64,000 nt of DNA from CAVYUC01 sp963816685 (GTDB lineage Bacteria > Bacteroidota > Bacteroidia > Bacteroidales > Prolixibacteraceae), in the NCBI GenBank assembly GCA_963816685.1, contig CAWFMB010000006.1, positions 19,021 to 83,020 of the forward strand, written 5' to 3'. Within the stretch, counting starts at the first letter, position 1, and every line of letters begins with the position of its first letter. This document shows positions 51,091-60,386 of the stretch, piece by piece. Below the pieces are notes generated by a model, which saw only the letters and a list, made by a program, of their open reading frames with translations, ran no database searches and was not told the DNA's origin. The translations under genes were made by a program, and so were the position numbers.

Positions 51091-52464
51091 TTAATTTATC
51101 GCTTTCAACCCTTTCAGCAAAGTTGGTAACAGCTCTGATACAGTAGGATGTGAAATAACAGCGTTCTTCATTACTGTGTAAGGAACATCGGTATACATAT
51201 TTTGTAAAATACTGCCAATAACTTCATCGCCGCCAACGCCTAATATAGCTGCACCGATTATTCTCAGATTTTCAGCATTGACTATAATCTGCATCATTCC
51301 CTTGGTTTCCCCTTTTTCTTTCGCCCTGGATACCTTACTCATGGGCATTGTTGCTTCCAAAAGTTTAATTCCCTTTTCAAGTGCGGCTTTGCGGGTTAAT
51401 CCTGCACGTCCCAAAGGCGGATCGATATACAGGTTATATGCAGTTATCCTGTCAGAAACTTTCCTGTTTTTGTTGTTGAATTTGTTGTCGGCAATAATAT
51501 CAAAATCATTGTACGAGGTATGTGTAAAAGCACCTTTTCCGTTGCAATCGCCCAGTGCATAAATGCCTTCAACATTTGTTTCAAGATACTCATTTACATG
51601 AATATAACCGCGGTCATCTGTTTTTATTCCGCAGGCTTTCAGGTTCAGCGAATCTGTATTTGGCCTGCGCCCAACTCCAATCAGCAGGTGCGAACCTGAA
51701 ATTTCCGGAGCTCCTTGTTTACAGTCCAGTTTCAGGGTGACTGAATTATCGTTGTTTTGTATACCGCCGATACACGAAGTATTCAACCGGAATTCAATGC
51801 CTTCCTCTTGCAGGAAATCCAGAATATTCTCACTGATTTCACTGTCTTCACGACCAATAATAGCCGGCCCTTTCTCAATAATTGTGACTTTGCTTCCAAA
51901 TCTCCGGAACATTTGACCAAACTCAAGCCCGATGTAACTTCCTCCAACAATGAGCAGGTGTTCAGGCAGTTCTTCAAGCTGAAGTATTGATTCGTTGGTG
52001 AGGTAATCCAGTTGCTCCAGCGATTCAGGAATAACAGCTCTTGCACCTGTGTTGATATAAATTTCAGGGGCGGTAAGTTCCACATCGTTAACATGAATCA
52101 TTTTTTTACCTGTAAAGTTGGCCTGTCCATTAAAAAAAGTAATGTTTTCTTCGTTTTCAACACCCGAACTTATGCTTTCAACCGATTCCTTCACAATTTC
52201 ATCCTTTCTGCTTTTTATTCTTTTTAAATCAGCAGTAGCACCTTCGGGAATATGAATTCCAAGTTCAGCCCCGTTCCGGGCATCCCGGATCCGACGTGCG
52301 CTTGCCACATAGGTTTTTGTGGGGGTGCATCCATCATTCACGCAAGTTCCTCCTAACTTCTCCTTTTCAATAAAAGCAACTTTATTCCCTTTTGAGGCAA
52401 GTTTAAAAGCAAGCGGTGTTCCTGCCTGACCCGAACCGATAATTATTGCATCAAATTTTTTCAT
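51091..52464 (-). CDS. FAD-dependent pyridine nucleotide-disulfide oxidoreductase
   Basis: 457 residues. FAD motif IIGSGQAGTPLAFKLASKGNKVAFIE, redox disulfide GGTCVNDGCTPTK (CxxxxC), NAD(P) motif LLIVGGSYIGLEFGQMFRRFGSKVTIIE, second FAD motif EGIYALGDCNG, and a C-terminal dimer domain ending VISHPTVSELLPTLL with the partner-chain histidine. It resembles lipoamide dehydrogenase and mercuric reductase, but VNDGC differs from the E3 VNVGC. It is probably not the E3 of the complex at 20181-23548. Substrate unknown. Confidence 0.85.
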   Translation of the reverse strand: MKKFDAIIIGSGQAGTPLAFKLASKGNKVAFIEKEKLGGTCVNDGCTPTKTYVASARRIRDARNGAELGIHIPEGATADLKRIKSRKDEIVKESVESISSGVENEENITFFNGQANFTGKKMIHVNDVELTAPEIYINTGARAVIPESLEQLDYLTNESILQLEELPEHLLIVGGSYIGLEFGQMFRRFGSKVTIIEKGPAIIGREDSEISENILDFLQEEGIEFRLNTSCIGGIQNNDNSVTLKLDCKQGAPEISGSHLLIGVGRRPNTDSLNLKACGIKTDDRGYIHVNEYLETNVEGIYALGDCNGKGAFTHTSYNDFDIIADNKFNNKNRKVSDRITAYNLYIDPPLGRAGLTRKAALEKGIKLLEATMPMSKVSRAKEKGETKGMMQIIVNAENLRIIGAAILGVGGDEVIGSILQNMYTDVPYTVMKNAVISHPTVSELLPTLLKGLKAIN

Positions 52465-52562
52465 TTATCTGTTTCATTACATTTATTTCGGCGCAGTACC
52501 GATAAGCTCCGGATTATTATTTTACTGAAAGAGTGGGGGAGTCCGTTTTTGTATTCACCGGG

Positions 52563-52799
52563 TTAATTGTCAGGCAGGGCATCAAATTCTTTTCTTTTTT
52601 TATCATACCATTCATTCAGTGTATCAGGTGAATTCATATACTTTTGCATTTCCTGCATTGCTTTTATGTGTGGTTCATCTTTTTTCTGAAACATTTCAAC
52701 ACCGTGGGCTTTGCTCAGATTTGCCATTTGTCCGAAGGTATCTGCATGGAACTCTTTATCACATGCCCCTCCCAATTGTCTGCAAGTCATTGTCTTCAT
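52563..52799 (-). CDS. Small DUF1059-like protein
   Basis: 78 residues. Starts MKTMTCRQLGGACDKEFHADTFGQMANLSKAHG, matching DUF1059 small proteins (TCRxLGG.CD.xF). Two cysteines near the N-terminus could bind metal or be redox-active. Function unknown. It lies about 100 bp upstream of the disulfide oxidoreductase on the same strand, so a shared redox context is possible but unproven. Confidence 0.7.
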   Translation of the reverse strand: MKTMTCRQLGGACDKEFHADTFGQMANLSKAHGVEMFQKKDEPHIKAMQEMQKYMNSPDTLNEWYDKKRKEFDALPDN

Positions 52800-52889
52800 A
52801 CCTTTTGTGTAAAATATATTTGTTCTAAATAAGTATAAGGTAAAAAAAAGATTTCACTTGTACATCGTTAAACCTTTTTAAATAGTTGT

Positions 52890-53600
52890 TTTTGCCAAAA
52901 GGACAAAGGACTGAAGGATTGAGGGACTGAAGAATGCTTAAATGCTTAATTGCTTGAATGCTTGAATTTCTTGAATGTTTAAATGCTTGAATGCTTGAAT
53001 ATTTTTGAAGGTTTGAATTACTGGTCTCGTGGCTCATGGCTGGTAGCTCGTGGCTTCAATCTTGTGTCTTGTGGCAAATTACTGAAGGACTGAATTACTG
53101 AAGGATTGAGGGACTGAAGAATGCTTGAATGCTTAATTGCTTGAATGCTTGAATTTCTTGAATGTTTAAATGCTTGAATGCTTGAATATTTTTAGAAGGT
53201 ATGAATTACTGGTCTTTAGGCTCATGGCTGATAGCTCGTGGCTTCAATCTTGTGTCTTGTGGCAAATTACTGAAGGACTGAATTACTGAAGGATTGAGGG
53301 ACTGAAGAATGCTTGAATGCTTGAATTTCTTGAATGCTTGAATTTCTTGAATGTTTAAATGCTTGAATATTTTTAGAAGGTATGAATTACTGGTCTTTAG
53401 GCTCATGGCTGGTAGCTCGTGGCTTTAATCTTGTGTCTTGTGGCAAATTACTGAAGGACTGAAGAATGCTTGAATGCTTGAATGCTTAATTGTTTGAATG
53501 CTTGAATTTCTTGAATGCTTGAATCTATATTTTTAGAAGGTATGAATTACTGGTCTTTAGGCTCATGGCTGGTAGCTCGTGGCTTTAATCTTGTGTCATT
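52890..53600. repeat. Long tandem repeat array (unit about 160-190 bp) with nested short repeats
   Basis: Four recognisable units begin with ACTGGTCT at 53020, 53208, 53389 and 53549 (spacings 188, 181 and 160), plus a partial unit from about 52898. Each holds GGCTCATGGCTGGTAGCTCG, CTTGTGTCTTGTGGC, ACTGAAGGACTGAA, and a run of an eight-base unit TTGAATGC and variants. Units differ mainly in the number of short repeats. No open frame here looks coding. Confidence 0.85.
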
Positions 53601-53665
53601 GATCCATCTTTGAACCCGTCTGTTCAGCCGGGCAGGCTTTAAACTTTGAACTCTGTCCTGGAGTC

Positions 53666-53908
53666 CTAAACCTGCGACTTCAAAGCCGGAATTATCGAAT
53701 CAGTACAGTTTTTCGAACGAATGCCGTTACAGACTTTGTGGTATTTAAGCATAATTTCCTTATTGGCATCCGAACAGGTTTCAGCAATTTCATAAAATTC
53801 CTCATTCATATTCCTGTAAATTTCAAACGGGCATTGCGGGTTTGGTTTGTCGTGGGGGCACGATTTTACAAGTTTGTTAAAGGCTTTGTTGATATCTGGA
53901 TCTTGCAT
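53666..53908 (-). CDS. Small cysteine-rich protein of unknown function
   Basis: 80 residues from ATG 53908 (MQDPDINKAFNKLVKSCPHDKPNPQCPF). Five cysteines (CPHDK, QCPF, ETCSDA, VCNG, KNC) in a hydrophilic helical sequence might bind metal or form disulfides; there is no signal peptide. The longer frame to 53935 starts with a TTG inside a -7-like box. I recognise no family; it could be a real small gene or chance. Confidence 0.45.
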   Translation of the reverse strand: MQDPDINKAFNKLVKSCPHDKPNPQCPFEIYRNMNEEFYEIAETCSDANKEIMLKYHKVCNGIRSKNCTDSIIPALKSQV

Positions 53909-53932
53909 TAGTTGTTTGCATAAATTGTAAAT

Positions 53933-53940
53933 CAAAATTA
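53933..53940 (-). promoter_or_regulatory. -7 box (TAATTTTG, minus strand) of small Cys-rich gene
   Basis: Exact TAnnTTTG on the minus strand, 25 bp upstream of ATG 53908; no clear -33. The remaining sequence to 54306 holds nothing recognisable. Confidence 0.35.
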
Positions 53941-54306
53941 GACATATTAGAAAATTCCAGAATGTTCTTATTGCTGAAATTACAGTTCAGAATTGCTGAT
54001 TTAAAGTAATATTTTGTTTAAGTAAGGGAGGAAAAAGATGAAATTGGTTGGAACCGGTGATTGAAGCTCATTGGAGTTGAACTGTTGATTGAAATTCAAT
54101 AGTCCGGTACCTTTATACTTCGTAAATTTTGCATTTATATATGTTAATGATAAATCAGACTTTTCTAAACTGGCTCAATCCTGTAATTCTTAAAACTCAA
54201 ATTTATGAAATGAATGATTTAGACGGTTCTTTCCTCTCAAATTGGAAATTCCAAAAAAATATAAATAAAGTCGACTGCGATGTTTTTAAAATTAGAATTT
54301 ATAAGA

Positions 54307-54314
54307 TATATTTG
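54307..54314 (+). promoter_or_regulatory. -7 box (TATATTTG) of HU gene
   Basis: Exact TAnnTTTG; a TTTT at 54285-54288 gives an 18-bp spacer as a weak -33. The ATG at 54360 is 45 bp downstream. Confidence 0.5.
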
Positions 54315-54359
54315 ACCCTGATTTATAAATTCATAATATCCAGTTAAAAATTTATTACT

Positions 54360-54641
54360 ATGACCAAATTAGACATTGTAAACAAAATTTCAAGCCAAAC
54401 CGCCATTGATAAAAACACAGTAATTAAAACACTTGAAGAATTTATTAAAACTGTACAATCATCACTTACTGATGGTGAAAATGTTTATTTAAGAGGTTTT
54501 GGTACGTTTGCAATTAAACATCGGGCAGAAAAAACTGCCAGAAACATTTCAAAGAATTCAACAATAATCATTCCTGCCCATAATATTCCTTCTTTTAAAC
54601 CAGCGGCTGAATTCAAGAAATCAGTTATGGATGCCGGTTAA
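54360..54641 (+). CDS. HU family DNA-binding protein
   Basis: 93 residues. MTKLDIVNKISSQTAIDKNTVIKTLEEFIKTVQSSLTDGENVYLRGFGTFAIKHRAEKTARNISKNSTIIIPAHNIPSFKPAAEFK in short: the helical dimer half, the GFGTF turn and the DNA-binding arm (ARNISKNSTIIIPAHNIPSFKP with its intercalating proline). A nucleoid protein that bends DNA. Followed by low-complexity intergenic sequence, not an operon. Confidence 0.93.
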   Translation: MTKLDIVNKISSQTAIDKNTVIKTLEEFIKTVQSSLTDGENVYLRGFGTFAIKHRAEKTARNISKNSTIIIPAHNIPSFKPAAEFKKSVMDAG

Positions 54642-54868
54642 TAAAACGAATATCCCCTATACCTGCTTTTTTCGATTCTTAGCTCCCGGGTCAAGGTTCC
54701 AGGCTCCTGGTTTGGAATTTTTTATTCCCTGCACTTCGCTTTTTGCGATTTGCAAATGACCAAAAATTTGTGTATCTTCAGTTAAAATAACAGTTTAACA
54801 ATCAACCGCTTGTATATTGTTAAGCAGTTTTTCTTTGATGCCTTTTTTCAGTTTAAACTTTTACTGTT

Positions 54869-56011
54869 ATGAACTTAAAAAGTACACATCAGGCCAAAGA
54901 AAACCTTCGCAATTATGAATCTTTTTACAACATTATTACAAATCATACTCCTGTAAAAATATGGATTACTCAGTCCGATGGTTTCTGCACTTATTTAAAT
55001 AAAAACTGGTACGAATTTACAGGTCAGCTTCCGGAGGAAGCTTTGGGTTTCGACTGGGTGAAGGCTATTCATCCTGATGATCAGCAACTGACCTTCAAAA
55101 TGTTCAATGGCGCCAATAAAGATCATATTGCATTTAAGATTAATTTCAGGTTAAAAAACAACAACAATGAATTTATCTGGCACCAGTCGGAGGGAGCACC
55201 ACGATTTAATGACGCCGGCAGGTTCGAGGGATTCGTTGGTTCAGCAATTAACAGCCACCTGCATGTAATCGCCGAAGATGAATTGCGACAGGCCAACCTG
55301 ATCCTGACCAACCGAAACCTTAAATTGAAGAAATTAAATGAATTGCGCGACAACCTGCTACACATTATAGCACACGATTTGAAAGGACCGTTGGGAAACA
55401 TGCATCAAACCCTGACTTATTTTTATCAGCTTGAAGAACAGAAATCAAGGGACGAGATTCTGCAGGATTTAAAAAAGATGATTGTACAGCAGCAAAAAGT
55501 GCTCGATGGCCTCATTGAGATCATTAAAGTTCAAAAACCTAAAAATCTTCATGCTGTAAAAGTAAACCTGAGCGATATTATGCGCGATGTTAACGAAGTA
55601 CTGGATATCTCCGTTCCGGAAAATGGAAAGATAACATTCAACTTCGATGCTGCACCTCATATTCACTATGTCGAGCGGTTCATATTCAGTATTCTTTTCA
55701 ATTTAGTTTCAAATGCTGTAAAATACAGACACAACGACCGGGCACTGTTGGTGGAGGTTAAAAGCAAAAGGGAGGACGAATTTATTATCATTACAGTAAA
55801 AGATAATGGCATGGGTATTACCGGTTCTGAAAAGGAATGGAAAGACATCTTCAGGGTATTTCAGCGCAATACAGACAAATGTGAAGGCTCCGGAATTGGT
55901 CTGTATATAGTAAAAACACTCATTGAAGGCAACGGAGGTCATGTTAGCCTGACCAGCTCACCCGAAACGGGTACCACTTTCTTCTGTTATTTAAAAGAAT
56001 ACGAAAGTTAA
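54869..56011 (+). CDS. PAS-domain sensor histidine kinase
   Basis: 380 residues without membrane helices. PAS fold with PAC (about 20-135; KIWITQSDGFCTYLNKNWYEFTGQLPEEALGFDWVKAIHPDD). The dimerisation helix has H-box HIIAHDLKGPLGNM (His about 174). The ATPase domain carries N-box NLVSNAVKYR, G1 VKDNGMGI and G2 GSGIGLYIVKTLI. A cytosolic sensor that autophosphorylates on histidine; no response regulator is adjacent, so it is an orphan. Confidence 0.92.
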   Translation: MNLKSTHQAKENLRNYESFYNIITNHTPVKIWITQSDGFCTYLNKNWYEFTGQLPEEALGFDWVKAIHPDDQQLTFKMFNGANKDHIAFKINFRLKNNNNEFIWHQSEGAPRFNDAGRFEGFVGSAINSHLHVIAEDELRQANLILTNRNLKLKKLNELRDNLLHIIAHDLKGPLGNMHQTLTYFYQLEEQKSRDEILQDLKKMIVQQQKVLDGLIEIIKVQKPKNLHAVKVNLSDIMRDVNEVLDISVPENGKITFNFDAAPHIHYVERFIFSILFNLVSNAVKYRHNDRALLVEVKSKREDEFIIITVKDNGMGITGSEKEWKDIFRVFQRNTDKCEGSGIGLYIVKTLIEGNGGHVSLTSSPETGTTFFCYLKEYES

Positions 56012-56119
56012 TTCAGAATTTCAAAGTTTTAAGTTTAAAGTCTTCGGCTTCCAGGTTCCAATTTGAAGCCGACTCGGGTTACAGGTTACGGGTTGGGTTA
56101 AAGACACAAGCTATGTGCT

Positions 56120-56205
56120 TATTTCAGTCCTTCAGTCCTTCAGTAAATCATTCCCTCAGTAAATGGCATAAGACATAAGACACAAAAGACAAGAGGAGAC
56201 ACAAG
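56120..56205 (-). repeat. Low-complexity repeat related to the 53-kb array, inverted
   Basis: Contains the complements of ACTGAAGGACTGAAGGACTG and of CTTGTGTCTT-type words found at 52.9-53.6 kb, in the opposite orientation. Similar CTTGTCTTATATCTTGTG words recur at 57130-57180 in the forward direction, so the outer-membrane protein gene is flanked by inverted copies. Confidence 0.6.
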
Positions 56206-56209
56206 ATAC

Positions 56210-57031
56210 CTACCTCCCCCTGTAAAACGGCAGATTGGCCGGTTGGCGTTTGCCGTTTCGTTTTGCCTGTTTTTTGACATATTTGCCTGAGTTGTTGAGC
56301 AGAAATGTAAGGCCGATAGTGAAGTCGGAGTAGATGCCAGTTATTTTCCGGCGTTCGCCCGCTGTATTATAATTATGGACCACATCCAGAAAATCGTAGT
56401 TGACAAGGTTAACATTAACGACAGCATTCAGTTCCACATGTGAGCTGATTGCCGCGCGGATTCCGGTACCGGCAAAATATACGGCGGTGGACATTTTACT
56501 TTTTGAGAATTCTTCGACATTTTTCCCGAAAATCAGCCCATCTTCCCGGTTATCTTTGTAGCGCAATTCAGATTTGTAGGGTAGCAATCCGGAGCCTGCT
56601 CTTATAAAGGGCAGGTAACGCCCGTTTTTTCCACCGGAGTTTAAGTTGTACTGCAGAAATATTTTATTGCTGGTAAACATGTTCCGGTAGATGACAGGAT
56701 CAGTAATTGGTGCCATCATCAGGGGATGGCGGCCAATGGCGGAGAAATCAGGAGCATCTGTTTTGCCCCGGAGGATGCTGACCAGCAATTCGGCTCCGGC
56801 TTCCCAGTTGCGGGAAAATTGTTTGGAGAGTTCAATGCCGTAAGTCAGACCAGACTGGTTATTGAATTCATTGATGGGTCCTGTGCTGCTAAATTCGGTA
56901 ATCAATTGTGAGATGCCGCCCTTGCCTGTAATGCGGATATCCGACAACAAACCGGTTATCTTACTGTCGGTCTGTGCCCCTGCATACGAAATGATGCCCA
57001 GAACAATGCATATCGTGGCAATAATTCTCAT
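56210..57031 (-). CDS. Outer-membrane beta-barrel protein
   Basis: 273 residues. Signal peptide MRIIATICIVLGIISYAGAQ. The body alternates glycine/aromatic strands (LTYGIELSKQFSRNWEAGAELLVSI, IFLQYNLNSGG, LPFIRAGSG, GIYSDFTIGLTFLL), consistent with an 8- to 10-strand barrel. A basic C-terminal tail (KYVKKQAKRNGKRQPANLPFYRGR) extends beyond the last strand, which is unusual for a barrel that normally ends in an aromatic residue. Function unknown; flanked on both sides by low-complexity repeats. Confidence 0.7.
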   Translation of the reverse strand: MRIIATICIVLGIISYAGAQTDSKITGLLSDIRITGKGGISQLITEFSSTGPINEFNNQSGLTYGIELSKQFSRNWEAGAELLVSILRGKTDAPDFSAIGRHPLMMAPITDPVIYRNMFTSNKIFLQYNLNSGGKNGRYLPFIRAGSGLLPYKSELRYKDNREDGLIFGKNVEEFSKSKMSTAVYFAGTGIRAAISSHVELNAVVNVNLVNYDFLDVVHNYNTAGERRKITGIYSDFTIGLTFLLNNSGKYVKKQAKRNGKRQPANLPFYRGR

Positions 57032-57239
57032 TAATGGTTGGTCGTTCTAAATCGGCTGCAAAATAAAACATTTTTTTTGAATGACAGCTATCCCTGATCT
57101 TTCTGCTGTTCCGGATTTTGGTTCCGGCTTTGTAGTATGTCTCTTGTCTTATATCTTGTGTTTTATCTCTGTATCTTGCAGAGTTCTGGACCTGACTGTC
57201 GGCAGAAAGGATCAAAGTTTGACCGGCTGAACAATATGC

Positions 57240-58140
57240 CTGTAATTTTGAACGAGCTTGTATTCATCGGAAGATTTCAAGTCATTCGATGAAAGGAACA
57301 GGGAAATCTGTTGCTAATAGTATGTGGCTTGTGTTTAGAGTTTGCCTGTGATTTATCAGTCATGGAAATTAATATTACCGGTGCTCTGCACCTAAAAATT
57401 TGGAATCAAAATATTAATGCTACAAATATTAATGATGCTCTGCACCTGATTCAACGCAGTACAAATTATAAATTATAAATTACTAAGGATAAATGAAAGT
57501 GCGAAGGCTTCGCCCTTTGGGGGACAAGGGTAGCTTGGGCATTAGAGCGGAGTTTACCTGATTGGTACTGACTTTCAACTACAAAATTCTGTTTATCCAG
57601 CATTCCAGCATTCATGCAGATATTAATCACTTTACCTCAATTTGTCATTCGCACCGGTATCCCAGGGGAAATCTGTTGCTAATAGCTTTCCAGATTTAGG
57701 AATTAATATTGCCGGTACTCTGCACCTAAAGATGTAGACTCAAACTTTTAGGCTGCAAATATTAACGGTGCTCTGCACCTGAGCCAGCGGCAGTGCATTA
57801 CGAATTGGTATTCCGGGAGAGAAAACTATTAGTAGTAGCGATTAGCCAGCAGCCAGCAGCTTATAGCTTATTATCACATGTATCTATTTCATCGATAAAA
57901 ATAATGAAATGACGTGGTCCCCTTTAGGGGTAAGGGGTAGCGCGGGCGTTTCCTTGGCTGGAAACTTAACATTCAACTACAAAATTCATGTGTTTATCAA
58001 GCATTCCAGCATTCCAGCATTTATTCGTCACTTTACCCCAACTTGTCATTTCAAACCGGTATTCCGTGAGAAAAAACTTTTAGTAATAGCAATTAGCAGC
58101 CAGCAGCTTGTGGCATATAACTTCATATGTAAACTTTAAA
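57240..58140. repeat. Imperfect tandem duplication with GGTGCTCTGCACC hairpin motifs
   Basis: Blocks recur about 335-400 bp apart: AAATCTGTTGCTAATAG (57304, 57669), TCAACTACAAAATTC (57575, 57973), CATTCCAGCATTC, and CACTTTACC...TTGTCATT. The hairpin GGTGC-TCT-GCACC occurs at 57380-57392 and 57767-57779, with variants at 57434-57446 and 57714-57726. No coding sequence is recognisable between the barrel gene and the dehydratase gene. Confidence 0.75.
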
Positions 58141-58149
58141 CCGTGATCT

Positions 58150-60159
58150 CTAATTTTCCGGGGCTAACAGTTGGTTAAACTGCACCTCCGGATTTACGAG
58201 TTTCGTGCTTTTCCCGTTTTCATTTCCGTTTGTTTTAACGGTTGAATTGCCGTTAATCCCCGTGTTACATTCAGAGTAACATGAATTTACCGAAACAAAT
58301 TCAGGAGCAATATTCATCATCTGTTTAATCATCTGATGCGCACTTTTCTTGTCCAAATCCTGAAGAAGACCCTGAATTTTGTTGTTTACCAAATTGAAAT
58401 CATGTTTTCTTACTTTTCCAATCAGAATTTTATCATTGTGGGTCGGCAACAACAATTCCTTATTATCCAGCAATTCTTCGTAGAGCTTTTCTCCCGGCCG
58501 CAGTCCTGTAATTATTAATTCTATATCCTGACCTGGAATATAACCGGACAAGCGAATCATTTTTTTTGCAAGATCATAAATCCTGACGGGTTCCCCCATA
58601 TCGAATATAAAAATTTCGCCGCCTTTACCCATAAATCCGGCTTCGAGTACGAGCTGACAGGCTTCGGGAATAGTCATAAAGTACCGGGTGATATCTTTAT
58701 GTGTTACAGTTACAGGGCCTCCTCTTTCAATTTGCTTTTTAAACAGGGGAACAACTGAACCGTTGGATCCCAAAACATTTCCAAACCGCGTGGTAATGAA
58801 TTTCGTTTTTATATTGCCTGACTGCACCAGCGACTGAATATAGATTTCGCTGATTCGTTTTGAAGCACCCATCACATTGGTGGGGTTCACTGCCTTGTCT
58901 GTAGAGATAAATACAAATTTATCTACATTAAACTCTATGGATAAATCGGCAAGGATTTTTGTGCCTCCCACATTTACCCTCAATGCCTCGCAAGGGTGAT
59001 CCTCCATTAATGGTACATGTTTATATGCGGCTGCATTAAAAACAATGGAAGGTAAATACCTGCTGAAAATCTTCCGCATTTTCTCCTTATTGGTAACATC
59101 GCCAACGATGATATCAAATTGTGAAGGATTGTTTTTACTTAGAATTTCGTTCTGCAAATCATAAAGTTCAGACTCCGCTTTATCCAGTAATATCACCCGC
59201 TTTACATGAAAGCTGATGAGCTGGCGGACAATTTCGGAACCAATTGAACCGGCAGCTCCTGTCACAAGCACCACTGCATCTTTAAGACCCTGTTCTATTT
59301 TTTCCTTTTCAAGTTGAATTGAATCCCTTCCCAGCAAATCTTCAATATCTATTTTCCGGATTGATTTCGCCTTTAATTCACCGTTAATCCATGATTTCAC
59401 AGGTGGCACCTCTTTAATCAGGATATTGTATTTTATACACAGGTCGGCAATTTCTCTTTTTCTCTGATGTGTTACACCTGATGGTTCAATGGCAATAATA
59501 AGCTCCTGGACTTTCTTTTTTGATATTATCGTTTCAAAAGCTTTTTTCTCAGAATAAATGGGTATACCTGCTGAAATTTTATTCTGAAGGGAGGTATTAT
59601 CATCAATAAAACCAATCAGTTCAACATTGGAAGAGGAGTCACCTGAAAGAATATTCCTTGTAATCTGCCCCATTTTTCCTGCCCCGAAAATCATTACCCG
59701 CTTCACTTCCTTTTTGCGCGGGGATATATAAAGAAATGCTGCTTTAACCATCAGCCGGAACAGTATTAAAATAAACGTAAGCAGCAAAAATTGAATAATG
59801 ATTATTGAGTACGGAAGGACAAAGGCAGTCGGGACATTCAACTGACGCGCTGCATTTGAAATAATCAACAACAATAATGTAGAAAATACTGTTGCTGCAA
59901 CTATTCGCAAAATATCAACTGTTGTACTGTAACGTACGATACCTGAATATGACTTGGTTAACCTGAAGAAGAGGATAAAAACAGGTACAATAAAAAGCAG
60001 GTGAGCCGGACTTACAAATTCCAGTGTCCTGGGAAGGTTTAAATTAAAACGGAGCAGGAAAGCAAAAAAATAGGCAATCGGTATTGCAGAAAGATCAAAC
60101 ATCAACACAAGCCATCGAGGCACAAAGCGTTGAGAAAAATAACATCCTATTCGTTCCAT
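58150..60159 (-). CDS. Membrane nucleoside-diphosphate-sugar dehydratase/epimerase (CapD/WbpM-like)
   Basis: 669 residues. Four N-terminal membrane helices (about 15-150), a first Rossmann domain (VMIFGAGKMGQITRNILS, IGFIDDN), then the SDR catalytic domain. This has the NAD motif VLVTGAAGSIGSEIVRQL, active-site region FISTDKAVNPTNVMGASKR (with STDKA and M/YxxxK-like NVMGASK, as in WbpM), FGNVLGSNGSV and GLRPGEKLYEELL. Family members are UDP-GlcNAc 4,6-dehydratases that start synthesis of deoxy sugars for capsule or O-antigen. Part of the polysaccharide operon, downstream of wzc. Confidence 0.92.
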   Translation of the reverse strand: MERIGCYFSQRFVPRWLVLMFDLSAIPIAYFFAFLLRFNLNLPRTLEFVSPAHLLFIVPVFILFFRLTKSYSGIVRYSTTVDILRIVAATVFSTLLLLIISNAARQLNVPTAFVLPYSIIIIQFLLLTFILILFRLMVKAAFLYISPRKKEVKRVMIFGAGKMGQITRNILSGDSSSNVELIGFIDDNTSLQNKISAGIPIYSEKKAFETIISKKKVQELIIAIEPSGVTHQRKREIADLCIKYNILIKEVPPVKSWINGELKAKSIRKIDIEDLLGRDSIQLEKEKIEQGLKDAVVLVTGAAGSIGSEIVRQLISFHVKRVILLDKAESELYDLQNEILSKNNPSQFDIIVGDVTNKEKMRKIFSRYLPSIVFNAAAYKHVPLMEDHPCEALRVNVGGTKILADLSIEFNVDKFVFISTDKAVNPTNVMGASKRISEIYIQSLVQSGNIKTKFITTRFGNVLGSNGSVVPLFKKQIERGGPVTVTHKDITRYFMTIPEACQLVLEAGFMGKGGEIFIFDMGEPVRIYDLAKKMIRLSGYIPGQDIELIITGLRPGEKLYEELLDNKELLLPTHNDKILIGKVRKHDFNLVNNKIQGLLQDLDKKSAHQMIKQMMNIAPEFVSVNSCYSECNTGINGNSTVKTNGNENGKSTKLVNPEVQFNQLLAPEN

Positions 60160-60386
60160 AGTTGTTTGGTTCCAGAAGGTAAAATAAATTAAAGTAAAGT
60201 ATAGCTTTTAAATCGTATTTAGTTTTTCGTTTACCAGGTTGAATATTAAACAGCTAAAATAATCAAATATTTTGTAAAATATAAATTTTGGGTATTATTT
60301 TTAATTAGTAATTTGATTTTGCTTTTAGATTAACAGATAACATGCTGATTTACTTGTACTTTGATATATACCAATCTTTAATATAT

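Noticed and set aside
51091..52464. E3 (lipoamide dehydrogenase) for the 20-kb dehydrogenase complex
   Set aside because: The disulfide motif is CVNDGC with mercuric-reductase-like context, and the gene is 28 kb away with unrelated neighbours.
52825..53406. Open frames within the 53-kb tandem array
   Set aside because: They translate the repeat unit (HSRNSSIQAF-like words) and differ between units; no initiation signals.
52890..53600. Possible CRISPR array
   Set aside because: Units are 160-190 bp with internal short repeats, not short direct repeats separated by unique spacers; no cas genes.
54129..54347. 72-residue frame upstream of HU
   Set aside because: It runs across the HU promoter region, is AT-biased and has no family features.
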